This document shows positions 16,774-25,103 of a DNA stretch of 64,000 bases, in pieces. The first letter of the stretch is position 1, and each line of letters opens with the position of its first letter. The notes beneath the pieces were generated by a model. That model saw only the letters and a list, made by a program, of their open reading frames with translations, did not search any database and was not told the origin of the DNA. Source of the stretch: Streptomyces caniscabiei (GTDB taxonomy: Bacteria > Actinomycetota > Actinomycetes > Streptomycetales > Streptomycetaceae); the NCBI RefSeq assembly GCF_014930365.1, contig NZ_JABXWI010000001.1, forward strand, positions 693,958 through 757,957, read 5' to 3'. Both the position numbers and the translations under genes were made by a program.

Positions 16774-19584
16774 TCAGGCCGCGTAGGACGCGTTCTGCGC
16801 CGTGGTCACCACCTTCTGGCTGTCGGCCTGACTCAGCAGTCCGGCCGACACCCAGGAGCCGACGGCCGACTGCACCCGCGCCACCAGCGCACCCTTGTCC
16901 GCGAACGGCGCCCCGGCCCAGATCTCGTCCAACAGGGTCGTCCCGTCGGACTTGGCCGGGTTGGCGACGCCCGAGTCGGTGCCGCCGAGGACGACCTTCG
17001 GTTCGGAGCGCCGCACGTAGGCGTGGGTCGGGTCCTCGCTCCCTTCGTGGAAGGGAGCGAATTCGGTGCCGTCCAGCGTGTAGTGCAACGGCTTTCCGCT
17101 CACCGGCGCGAGGGAGGGCAGCAGATCACCGGAGAGCCCCGCGTTGCGGTACAACCCGACCGACAGATAGCTCGTGGAACTGTTCCGGCCGACCAGGTTG
17201 ACCGGGCCGTAGAACAGCGTCTGGAGCGACGGGTCGTCGAGCGCCTTCTCCACCCGCAGCCGGAACGGGATCGTCACCCGGACGACGTCCCCGGCGCGCC
17301 AGGTGCGGGAGGGGATCGTGAAGTAGCTCCCCGCCGCCGGAGTGCCGCTCACCGCGCTGCCGTTAACGGTGACCCGGAACCCTGTGGTGGCCCAGGACGG
17401 CACCCGGAGCCGCAGTTCGAAGGCCGCGCTGCCGCCCCCGACGGTGATCGTGGTCCCCTGCTCCCGTGGATAGTCGGTGCTCTGGGCGATCGTCACGCCC
17501 TTCGCGGACCAGTTCAGCGTGGCCGCGCTGTAGAGGTTGACGTACAGCGCGCTGCCGTCGGCCTTGGTGAAGTAGACCGAGTCCTGGTACTTGGTGGCGC
17601 TCTCCATGCCGGTGCCCTCGCAGCAGGTGGTGCCCTGCTTGGGGGTGTAGTCGCGCACATGGCCGGGCTTCAGCCCGATGAAGTACGTGACCAGCGGCTT
17701 CTCGGCGTCGGCCTTGTCCTGCTTGGAGCCGAGGACCTGGTTGAACAGGGCCCGCTCGTAGTAGTCCATGTACTTCGGGTCCTGCTCGTGGAAGAACAGG
17801 GTCCGGCTCAGCTTGAGCAGGTTGTACGCACAGCAGGTCTCGGCGTTGGTGTCGCTGATCGTTCCCGAGATCACCCCGCGGGCCTTCCAGAACTCGGCCG
17901 TGCTGGTACCGCCGATCCCGTACATGCGCTGCGGGATCACCATGCCCCAGAAGTTCTTCGCGGCGGTCAGATAGCGCGTCTCGCCCGTCGCGTCGTACAG
18001 CCGGACGTAACCGGTCATGATCGGAATGTGCTGGTTGGCGTGGAGGCCGTCCAGGATGTCGGTGTCGGCGGCGCAGGCGTCGATGAGCCGGTCGAGGTCG
18101 AACAACTTGGCCAGTGCGAGGTGTTCGGCCTTGCCGGTGATCGTGTGCAGGTCGACGATCGCCTCGACGATGCCGCCGAACTCACCGCTGGAGAAGATGC
18201 CCCACATCCGCTGCAGCGTGGCGTCGGGCAACTTGGACAGCCGCGAGTACATCCAGTCGCACATGCCGGAGGCGAGGTCGAGCGCGCGGGCGTCGTCCGT
18301 GGCGAGGTAGGCGTCGAGCAGGCCCTTGAGGATCTTGTGGGCGGTGTAGTACGGCGCCCACACCTTGGTGTAGTCGGCGGTGGTCCGCGTCTCCAGGTCG
18401 ATGAACTGCGTCTCCGGGTACGCCGCGAGGAAGCCGGGGTGGCTCGGCCCGCCCCAGGTGCGGCGCAGCGTGGCGGTCAGACCGCGGCCGGAGGCATCGT
18501 CGAACGTGCCGCCCGAGGTCGCGAAGAAGTAGTACGACGCGAGGTTGCCGAGCCCCGCGGAGGACCTCTTGGCCTCGTTGGTCTGCAGCGAGGTGATCTC
18601 GGCCGTGGTCAGCGCCCTCGACCAGACGTTGAACTCGTCGAAGGCGCCCGCGAAGACCGGGTCGTCGGCGTAGTTCGAGCGGCCCAGCCAGTTGTTCGTC
18701 AGGGTGCCCAGGACGGACGGGTTGAGCGTCATCGAGGTGTTCTGGGCCACCGCGGTGCCGTTGACATACAGGGTGCCCGTGGTGCCGCTGATCGTGACGG
18801 CCAGGTGGCTCCACTGATTGAGCGGCAGGGCGGCGGTGCCGTTGAGGGCCTGCTCCCCGCCCGCACCGCTGTTGGTGATCGCGAAACGCGGCACCCCGCT
18901 GCCGTTGCGGGAGGCGAGGTACATGTACCGGGTCGTGTTGTTGCCGAAGTCGAAGATCCTCTGCCAGTTGGCGTTGTGGGTGGGCTTCACCCAGACCGAC
19001 AGAGTGATCGCCGAGGCACCGCCGAGCACCGCGGCCGGCAGGTCGACGTACTGGTACGAGCCCCGGACGTTCTCGTGCGCGCCACCCCATTTCCCGGTGA
19101 CGGCGAGCATGCGGGGATCTTTGCGCAGCGCCTCACGCACCTCGGTGAGCGCATCGACCATGGTGCGGATCTTGTCGGCGTACACCTGCTCCCCGGTGCT
19201 CGCGTACGCCTGCGCCAGCATCGTCAGGAAGTGCCCGGTGTAGTGGCCGCGGAGATTGCCGTTGGCCTCGCCGTCCAGCCCTTCCCAGCCGCCGGGGGCG
19301 ACCGCGCCCTTGGTGGAGAGTCCCGCGTTGGCGCGGAAGACCTGCAACAGCCGGTCGACGTCGTAGCCGCGGCCGTGGTCGAGCATCAACCGACGCTTGT
19401 CGGCGAAGAGGCCCTGGCCGAGGGTCACGTCCTTGAGCTCGAAGGGCCGCACCGACCAGGTGGACGGCGTAGGGACCGCGGCGGCGACCGCACGGCCGCC
19501 CCCGGTCCCCAGGGACACCCCGGGTACGGCCGCGGCGAGCATCGCGGACTGGAGGAGGAAACGTCTGGAGAGGGGCGGAGCCAT
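16774..19584 (-). CDS. Secreted GH127-type (beta-L-arabinofuranosidase-like, DUF1680) glycosidase with LamG insert
   Basis: 936 aa from ATG 19584. The N terminus (PLSRRFLLQSAMLAAAVPGV) is a twin-arginine signal. The glycosidase domain starts around residue 50 (FELKDVTLGQGLFADKRRLM) and is interrupted at about residues 175-345 by a LamG/concanavalin-like module (ITLSVWVKPTHNANWQRIFD, NQWSHLAVTISGTTGTLYVN). It then resumes with the (alpha/alpha)6 barrel. Paired cysteines in ETCCAYNLLKLS (near 581) and TTCCEGTGMES (near 654) match the zinc/nucleophile cysteines of GH127. The C terminus resembles a short FIVAR-like helical unit. Action on plant arabinofuranose chains is likely. Confidence 0.85.
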   Translation of the reverse strand: MAPPLSRRFLLQSAMLAAAVPGVSLGTGGGRAVAAAVPTPSTWSVRPFELKDVTLGQGLFADKRRLMLDHGRGYDVDRLLQVFRANAGLSTKGAVAPGGWEGLDGEANGNLRGHYTGHFLTMLAQAYASTGEQVYADKIRTMVDALTEVREALRKDPRMLAVTGKWGGAHENVRGSYQYVDLPAAVLGGASAITLSVWVKPTHNANWQRIFDFGNNTTRYMYLASRNGSGVPRFAITNSGAGGEQALNGTAALPLNQWSHLAVTISGTTGTLYVNGTAVAQNTSMTLNPSVLGTLTNNWLGRSNYADDPVFAGAFDEFNVWSRALTTAEITSLQTNEAKRSSAGLGNLASYYFFATSGGTFDDASGRGLTATLRRTWGGPSHPGFLAAYPETQFIDLETRTTADYTKVWAPYYTAHKILKGLLDAYLATDDARALDLASGMCDWMYSRLSKLPDATLQRMWGIFSSGEFGGIVEAIVDLHTITGKAEHLALAKLFDLDRLIDACAADTDILDGLHANQHIPIMTGYVRLYDATGETRYLTAAKNFWGMVIPQRMYGIGGTSTAEFWKARGVISGTISDTNAETCCAYNLLKLSRTLFFHEQDPKYMDYYERALFNQVLGSKQDKADAEKPLVTYFIGLKPGHVRDYTPKQGTTCCEGTGMESATKYQDSVYFTKADGSALYVNLYSAATLNWSAKGVTIAQSTDYPREQGTTITVGGGSAAFELRLRVPSWATTGFRVTVNGSAVSGTPAAGSYFTIPSRTWRAGDVVRVTIPFRLRVEKALDDPSLQTLFYGPVNLVGRNSSTSYLSVGLYRNAGLSGDLLPSLAPVSGKPLHYTLDGTEFAPFHEGSEDPTHAYVRRSEPKVVLGGTDSGVANPAKSDGTTLLDEIWAGAPFADKGALVARVQSAVGSWVSAGLLSQADSQKVVTTAQNASYAA

Positions 19585-19640
19585 GTGCGCCTCGTCTCTG
19601 GCAGGGGCGGGGGGTGGAGGACAAAGCAAGCATCATGTTC

Positions 19641-19666
19641 GAAATTGCGAACGTTGTGCGAATTTC
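19641..19666. promoter_or_regulatory. Candidate operator upstream of the GH127 gene
   Basis: GAAATT and AATTTC flank a 14-bp centre that also holds the near-repeats ATTGCGAAC and TGTGCGAAT. It lies 57-82 bp upstream of the start codon and is unusually AT-rich for this chromosome. A LacI- or ROK-type sugar repressor site would fit, but no regulator gene is adjacent. Confidence 0.4.
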
Positions 19667-19768
19667 CGACCAGAAGATAGGTAGGTGACAGGCGAGCGTC
19701 AACGGTACTGACGGGTTTCCCGAGGCCAATGCCCCACACTGCGCGGCCACTTGCATGCCCTCGGCACC

Positions 19769-19782
19769 GTTTCACGTGAAAC
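19769..19782. other. parS site (ParB-binding)
   Basis: GTTTCACGTGAAAC, the perfect 14-bp parS palindrome bound by ParB in Streptomyces and other bacteria. It is intergenic. Streptomyces parS sites cluster around oriC, which places this window near the origin. Confidence 0.9.
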
Positions 19783-19991
19783 ATCATTCGTGCCCGTATC
19801 TACGACGATTCGCATGCGGCTGACTCCCCGGCATCCCCGACCGCGCACACCGCGCGCGGCACGCCCCCACGCCGTCCCGCACCACCGGAAGCCGAAAGTC
19901 CTTACCGAATCTCCTGAGAGACTCCTCACACTCCAGAGTCCTGCACGGCCAGTCGGCCTGCCGCTCCGGAGGCAGCTCCGACGACAAAAAA

Positions 19992-20027
19992 GAAGCGGTC
20001 CCATCGTGATCACGATGGGACCGCTTC
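19992..20027 (-). terminator. Terminator of tRNA-Leu
   Basis: A perfect 36-bp palindrome (arms 19992-20009 and 20010-20027). On the minus strand it is followed by a run of T residues (complement of 19986-19991). It begins 5 bp beyond the 3' end of the tRNA gene. Confidence 0.85.
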
Positions 20028-20031
20028 GCTG

Positions 20032-20115
20032 TGCGCGAGGGGGGAGTTGAACCCCCACGCCCTTGCGGGCACTGGAACCTGAATCCAGCGCGTCTGCCTA
20101 TTCCGCCACCCGCGC
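20032..20115 (-). tRNA. tRNA-Leu (anticodon CAG)
   Basis: 84 nt. The acceptor arms GCGCGGG and CTCGCGC pair. The anticodon stem CTGGA/TCCAG encloses loop TTCAGGT with anticodon CAG. A long variable arm (GTGCCCGCAAGGGCGT) marks it as a class II tRNA, and the T arm is GGGGGTTCAACTCCCCC. CCA is not encoded. Confidence 0.95.
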
Positions 20116-20600
20116 ATTGGGTGTGTCCTCAGGCCCCGTTCCTTGCGGTGTGGCGCCTTCCGACATCCAGAAGATTAGCACGCTGGAGAGGGTGGATTCA
20201 CATCCCTTATCCGCGGCCGGGCCGCGCCGACGAGGCCCGGGACAGGCCGACCAGGACGGACCGAACACACGCCCCCTCCGGTCACGTATCAACGAGTGCT
20301 GGTTCACGTCTCAACCTCGTACCGGTCCCGGCCATCTCCATGGGAGAAGGGCGGGGCGCACAGTCCGGTGCGGGACACTGGTCTCGCGCCGCCTCTACGA
20401 TCCTTGGCAGAGTTCGACCGGGGTAGTTCGAAGAGGAGCTCCGATGGGAATCCGGGAGAGGACCTCAGTGGGCGCCGAGGCCGGGTGACACCGGTCGAAC
20501 GGGCCGACAGGGGGAACCAGCCGATTCCTCGGCGCGTGGATACGATCAGTAAGCAGTACCGATGCGGTACGCAGAGCGGTGACGACGGAGGAGGTGCCCC
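20116..20600. other. Intergenic region between tRNA-Leu and fhaA
   Basis: 485 bp with no supportable gene. The right end must hold the promoter of the fhaA-led operon; the immediate leader carries a strong GGAGGAGG site (20588-20595). Frames across the region are interrupted or lack family resemblance. Confidence 0.5.
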
Positions 20601-21437
20601 ATGGGAGTCCTGAAGAAGTTCGAGCAGCGCCTCGAAGGTCTGGTCAACGGCACCTTCGCCAAGGTGTTCAAGTCCGAGGTCCAGCCCGTGGAGATCGCGG
20701 GAGCGCTCCAGCGGGAGTGCGACAACAACGCGACCATCTGGAACCGCGACCGTACGGTCGTCCCCAACGACTTCATCGTGGAGCTGAGCACGCCCGACTT
20801 CGAGCGTCTCAGCCCCTACTCCGGCCAGCTCGGCGACGAGCTCGCCGGCATGGTGCGCGACTACGCCAAGCAGCAGCGGTACACCTTCATGGGACCCATC
20901 AAGGTCCATCTGGAGAAGGCCGACGACCTCGACACCGGTCTGTACCGGGTGCGCAGCCGTACGCTGGCCGGCTCCACGGACCAGCAGGCCCCTTCGGGTG
21001 CCCCGGCGAGCCCCGCCGCGGGCCGCCCCGGCGGCTACGGCTACCCGCCCACGGCGGCACCCACGGGTGCCCCGCCCATGCCTGCCACGCCGCCGCCCGG
21101 CGGCCGTCCCGCCGCTCTCGGACAGCGGCCGCCCGCCGCTCCGGCGGGCGGTGGGCGCACGCGCTACTGGATCGAGATCAACGGCACCCGCCATCAGATC
21201 TCCCGCCCGACGCTGGTGCTGGGGCGCAGCACCGAAGCCGACGTGCGGATCGACGACCCCGGCGTCTCCCGCCGGCACTGCGAGATCCGGACCGGAACGC
21301 CCTCGACGATCCAGGATCTCGGATCCACCAACGGCATCGTGGTGGACGGGCAGCACACCACCCGCGCTACGCTCCGCGACGGCTCGCGGATCGTCGTGGG
21401 CAGCAGCACCATCATTTACCGGCAAGCCGAAGGGTGA
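20601..21437 (+). CDS. fhaA: FHA-domain protein FhaA (DUF3662 + FHA)
   Basis: 278 aa with a strong GGAGGAGG site. The N-terminal DUF3662 domain spans about residues 1-120 (MGVLKKFEQRLEGLVNGTFA, NDFIVELSTPDFE, YAKQQRYTFMGPIKVHLE). A Pro/Ala linker follows. The C-terminal FHA domain (about 185-278) has LVLGRSTEADVRI, VSRRHCEI and DLGSTNG, the phosphothreonine-binding loops. In actinobacteria FhaA binds phosphorylated partners of the PknB pathway, including the MviN flippase, and links kinase signalling to wall synthesis. It heads the fhaA-fhaB-pstP-rodA-pbpA-pknB cluster. Confidence 0.93.
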   Translation: MGVLKKFEQRLEGLVNGTFAKVFKSEVQPVEIAGALQRECDNNATIWNRDRTVVPNDFIVELSTPDFERLSPYSGQLGDELAGMVRDYAKQQRYTFMGPIKVHLEKADDLDTGLYRVRSRTLAGSTDQQAPSGAPASPAAGRPGGYGYPPTAAPTGAPPMPATPPPGGRPAALGQRPPAAPAGGGRTRYWIEINGTRHQISRPTLVLGRSTEADVRIDDPGVSRRHCEIRTGTPSTIQDLGSTNGIVVDGQHTTRATLRDGSRIVVGSSTIIYRQAEG

Positions 21438-21447
21438 AGCGGGGGCA

Positions 21448-21978
21448 ATGTCAGAGCTGACCCTCACGGTCATGCGGCTGGGTTTCCTGGCCGTACTGTG
21501 GCTGTTCGTGATCGTGGCCGTGCAGGTCATCCGCAGCGACCTGTTCGGTACGCGTGTCACCCAGCGGGGGTCGCGCCGGGAGAGCGCGCGGCCTCAGGCG
21601 GCCGCCCGCCAGGCCGCGCCCCCGCAGCAGCGCGGCCAGCAGCCCGCGCCTCCCGCCGGCGGTGGCGGCCGTCGTGGGCGCAACGCCCCGACCAAGCTCG
21701 TCGTGAGCGAGGGCACCCTGACGGGGACGACGGTGGCTCTCCAGGGCCAGACCATCACCCTGGGCCGCGCGCACGACTCCACGATCGTGCTGGACGACGA
21801 CTACGCCTCCAGCCGGCATGCCCGGATCTACCCGGACCGCGACGGCCAGTGGATCGTCGAGGACCTGGGGTCCACCAACGGCACATATCTCGACCGGAAC
21901 CGACTGACGACTCCCACGCCGATTCCGCTGGGCGCGCCGATCCGCATCGGCAAGACCGTCATCGAGCTGCGGAAGTAG
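21448..21978 (+). CDS. fhaB: FHA-domain protein FhaB (FipA-interacting type)
   Basis: 176 aa from ATG 21448, 10 bp after fhaA with GCGGGGG upstream. A single N-terminal membrane helix (LTVMRLGFLAVLWLFVIVAV) is followed by a basic Gln/Pro linker. The C-terminal FHA domain contains ITLGRAHDSTIVLDDDYASS, SRHARI and DLGSTNGTYLDRN. The Arg-Ser-His phosphothreonine contacts are intact. A membrane-tethered reader of PknB phosphorylation is the likely role. Confidence 0.92.
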   Translation: MSELTLTVMRLGFLAVLWLFVIVAVQVIRSDLFGTRVTQRGSRRESARPQAAARQAAPPQQRGQQPAPPAGGGGRRGRNAPTKLVVSEGTLTGTTVALQGQTITLGRAHDSTIVLDDDYASSRHARIYPDRDGQWIVEDLGSTNGTYLDRNRLTTPTPIPLGAPIRIGKTVIELRK

Positions 21979-22070
21979 TGCTACATCATGAATAGGCGCG
22001 AGCGGAGCGAGCACGCAGGGGCGGCCCCCACCAGGGCTCCCGGCGCGCTCCCGACCGGAGGGTGGGCACC

Positions 22071-23636
22071 GTGCGGATGTACCCGGAGCCGACGGGCGAG
22101 GTGCGCATGAGTCTGTCACTGCGCTTCGCCGCCGGATCGCACAAAGGCATGATCCGCGAGGGCAACGAGGACTCGGGCTACGCCGGTCCGCGGCTGCTCG
22201 CGATCGCCGACGGCATGGGCGGCCAGGCGGCCGGTGAGGTCGCCTCCTCCGAGGTGATCTCCACCCTCGTCACGCTCGACGACGACATCCCCGGCTCCGA
22301 CATCCTCACCTCCCTCGGCACCGCCGTGCAGCGCGCCAACGACCAACTGCGCTCGATGGTCGAGGAGGACCCGCAGCTGGAGGGCATGGGCACCACGCTC
22401 ACCGCCCTGCTGTGGACCGGTCAGCGCCTCGGCCTCGTCCACGTCGGCGACTCCCGCGCCTACCTCCTCAGGGACGGCGTCCTCACCCAGATCACCCAGG
22501 ACCACACCTGGGTGCAGCGTCTGGTCGACGAGGGCCGCATCACCGAGGAGGAGGCCACCACCCACCCGCAGCGCTCCCTGCTGATGCGCGCGCTGGGCAG
22601 CGGCGACCACGTGGAGCCCGACCTCTCCATCCGCGAGGTCCGCGCCGGCGACCGGTACCTGATCTGCTCCGACGGTCTGTCCGGCGTGGTGTCCCACCAG
22701 ACGATGGAGGACACCCTCGCCAGCTACCAGGGCCCGCAGGAGACCGTGCAGGAGCTGATCCAGCTCGCGCTGCGCGGCGGCGGCCCGGACAACATCACGG
22801 TCATCGTGGCCGACGTGCTCGACCTCGACACCGGAGACACCCTCGCCGGGCAGCTCTCCGACACCCCGGTCGTGGTCGGCGCGGTCGCCGAGAACCAGCT
22901 GCACCTCCAGGACAACGGCATCATGCAGACCCCCGCCGGCCGGGCCTCCGGTCTCGGCCGACAGGGGCACGGACAGGGCGGCGGCGAGTTCGGCCCGCCC
23001 GGCTCGGGCGACACCACCGGCTACATGCCCGCGGCGGGCAGCTTCGGGGACTACTCCGACGACGACTTCGTCAAGCCGCGCAAGAAGCGCAGGTGGCTGA
23101 AGAGATCCTTCTTCGGCATCCTCACCCTCGCCGTCGTCGGCGGGGGTCTCTACGGCGGTTACCGGTGGACGCAGACGCAGTACTACGTCGGCTCCAAGGA
23201 CGACCACGTGGCGTTGTACCGCGGCATCAGCCAGGACCTGGCCTGGATCTCACTCTCGAAGGTCGCGAAGGACCATCCCGAGATCGAACTCAAGTACCTG
23301 CCGCCCTACCAGCAGAAGCTGGTCGAGGCCACGATCGCCGAGGGCGGTCTGAGCGACGCCCGGAAGAAGATCGAGGAGCTGTCCACCCAGGCGTCGGCGT
23401 GCAAGAAGAACGCCGAGCGCCGCGAGGCGGCGGACAGCAACGCCAAGACGGGCGAGGGCGAGGCCGGCGGAGTCACGGGAACCACGAAGACCTCCCTCAC
23501 GTCCAAGGCCACACCGTCCCCGACGTCGAAGCCGTCGACGTCCCCCACCCCGACCCAGACCGCACCCGCACCGTCGGCCGGCCCCACCCTCTCGGAGGAG
23601 GAGCAGGAGCTGGTCTCACGGTGCGGTGAGCAGTAG
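22071..23636 (+). CDS. pstP: PP2C-type Ser/Thr phosphatase (PstP)
   Basis: 521 aa from GTG 22071, chosen for the GGAGGG site 8 nt upstream; ATG 22077 or 22107 are alternatives. The PP2C domain (about residues 15-250) has the metal-binding motifs REGNEDSG, AIADGMGGQAAGE, GMGTTLTALLW, LVHVGDSRAYLL, ICSDGLSGVV and GGGPDNITVIVAD. A basic patch (KPRKKRRWLKR) precedes a membrane helix near residues 346-366. The exported C-terminal part ends in Thr/Ser/Pro-rich sequence. It reverses PknB phosphorylation. The next gene follows after 27 bp. Confidence 0.93.
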   Translation: MRMYPEPTGEVRMSLSLRFAAGSHKGMIREGNEDSGYAGPRLLAIADGMGGQAAGEVASSEVISTLVTLDDDIPGSDILTSLGTAVQRANDQLRSMVEEDPQLEGMGTTLTALLWTGQRLGLVHVGDSRAYLLRDGVLTQITQDHTWVQRLVDEGRITEEEATTHPQRSLLMRALGSGDHVEPDLSIREVRAGDRYLICSDGLSGVVSHQTMEDTLASYQGPQETVQELIQLALRGGGPDNITVIVADVLDLDTGDTLAGQLSDTPVVVGAVAENQLHLQDNGIMQTPAGRASGLGRQGHGQGGGEFGPPGSGDTTGYMPAAGSFGDYSDDDFVKPRKKRRWLKRSFFGILTLAVVGGGLYGGYRWTQTQYYVGSKDDHVALYRGISQDLAWISLSKVAKDHPEIELKYLPPYQQKLVEATIAEGGLSDARKKIEELSTQASACKKNAERREAADSNAKTGEGEAGGVTGTTKTSLTSKATPSPTSKPSTSPTPTQTAPAPSAGPTLSEEEQELVSRCGEQ

Positions 23637-23663
23637 GCAAGCCGCGAGGGGCCCACGCACACC

Positions 23664-25103
23664 ATGAGCAGTACTACCAACACGTCGACGCAGCACACGT
23701 CCACGATCGGCGCGATCGGCACACCGAGCCGACGCAACACCGAGCTGGCGCTGCTGGCGTTCGCGGTCGTCATCCCGGTGTTCGCCTACGTCAACGTGGG
23801 TCTGGCACTGAACGACGAGGTACCGGCCGGGCTGGCCGCCTACGGCATCGGCCTCGGGGTACTGGCCGGCATCGGCCACCTCGTCATCCGCAAGTTCGCG
23901 CCCTACGCCGACCCGCTGATGCTGCCGCTGGCCACGCTGCTGAACGGGCTGGGGCTGGTGGCGATCTGGCGGCTGGACCAGTCGAAACTGCTCCAGCAGA
24001 TCGGACAGGCCGGCGGCAAGGCGACCAATCAGCTGGTCTACACGGCGATGGGCATCGCGCTCCTCATCGCCGTACTGATCTTCCTCAAGGACCACCGCAC
24101 CCTCCAGCGCTACACCTACATCTCCATGGCCGGCGCGCTGGTCCTGCTGCTGCTCCCCCTGGTGCCGGGCCTCGGCGCGGAACTCACCTACGGCGCCAAG
24201 ATCTGGATCCAGGTCGGCAGCTTCACCATCCAGCCCGGCGAGTTCGCCAAGATCGTGCTGGCGATCTTCTTCGCTGGCTACCTGATGGTGAAGCGCGACG
24301 CGCTCGCACTGGCCAGCCGCCGCTTCATGGGCCTGTACCTGCCGCGCGGCCGCGACCTCGGCCCGATCATCGTCGTCTGGGCGATCTCGATCCTCATCCT
24401 GGTCTTCGAGACCGACCTCGGTACCTCGCTGCTGTTCTTCGGCATGTTCGTGATCATGCTGTACGTCGCGACCGAGCGGACCAGCTGGATCGTCTTCGGT
24501 CTGCTGATGTCCGCGGCCGGCGCGGTCGGCGTGGCCTCGTTCGAGATCCACGTGCAGCAGCGTGTGCAGGCCTGGCTGGACCCCATGGGCGAGTGGGAGC
24601 TCTCCAAGACCGTGGTCGGCCACTCCGCGCAGTCCATGGAGGCCCTGTGGGCCTTCGGCTCCGGCGGCACCCTCGGCACCGGCTGGGGCCAGGGCCACTC
24701 CGAGCTCATCCGCTTCGCCGCGAACTCCGACTTCATCCTCGCCACCTTCGGTGAGGAACTGGGACTGACCGGCGTGATGGCGATCCTGCTGATCTACGGT
24801 CTGATCGTGGAGCGCGGCATCCGCACCGCCCTCGCCGCCCGCGACCCGTTCGGCAAGCTGCTCGCCGTCGGGCTGTCCGGTGCCTTCGCCCTCCAGGTCT
24901 TCGTCGTCGCCGGCGGTGTGATGGGCCTCATCCCCCTGACCGGTATGACGATGCCGTTCCTGGCCTACGGCGGTTCCTCGGTCATCGCCAACTGGGCGCT
25001 CATCGGCATCCTGATCAGAATCAGCGACACCGCGCGCCGCCCCGCGCCCGCGCCCGCACCGAACCCCGACGCCGAGATGACCCAGGTGGTCCGCCCGTCA
25101 TGA
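23664..25103 (+). CDS. rodA: SEDS peptidoglycan polymerase, RodA/FtsW family
   Basis: 479 aa with about ten or more membrane helices. Family segments include GAKIWIQVGSFTIQPGEFAK, VFETDLGTSLLFFGMF, LWAFGSGGTLGTGWGQG, NSDFILATFGEELGLTG and GLIPLTGMTMPFLAYGGSS. SEDS proteins polymerise lipid II glycan strands and work with a class B PBP. The pbpA gene overlaps its stop (ATGA), so polymerase and transpeptidase are translationally coupled. Confidence 0.93.
   Translation: MSSTTNTSTQHTSTIGAIGTPSRRNTELALLAFAVVIPVFAYVNVGLALNDEVPAGLAAYGIGLGVLAGIGHLVIRKFAPYADPLMLPLATLLNGLGLVAIWRLDQSKLLQQIGQAGGKATNQLVYTAMGIALLIAVLIFLKDHRTLQRYTYISMAGALVLLLLPLVPGLGAELTYGAKIWIQVGSFTIQPGEFAKIVLAIFFAGYLMVKRDALALASRRFMGLYLPRGRDLGPIIVVWAISILILVFETDLGTSLLFFGMFVIMLYVATERTSWIVFGLLMSAAGAVGVASFEIHVQQRVQAWLDPMGEWELSKTVVGHSAQSMEALWAFGSGGTLGTGWGQGHSELIRFAANSDFILATFGEELGLTGVMAILLIYGLIVERGIRTALAARDPFGKLLAVGLSGAFALQVFVVAGGVMGLIPLTGMTMPFLAYGGSSVIANWALIGILIRISDTARRPAPAPAPNPDAEMTQVVRPS

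Larger units (their letters stand above)
19585..20031. other. Intergenic region upstream of GH127 gene
   Basis: 447 bp without a convincing gene. It contains the GH127 operator candidate (19641-19666), a parS site (19769-19782) and the tRNA-Leu terminator (19992-20027). Short frames on either strand show no usable ribosome site or recognisable protein. Confidence 0.6.

Noticed and set aside
17023..19680. 885-codon open frame on the plus strand antisense to the GH127 gene
   Set aside because: It mirrors the third-position GC bias of the real gene on the other strand. It has no family motif, and the opposite frame has a signal peptide and full catalytic motifs.
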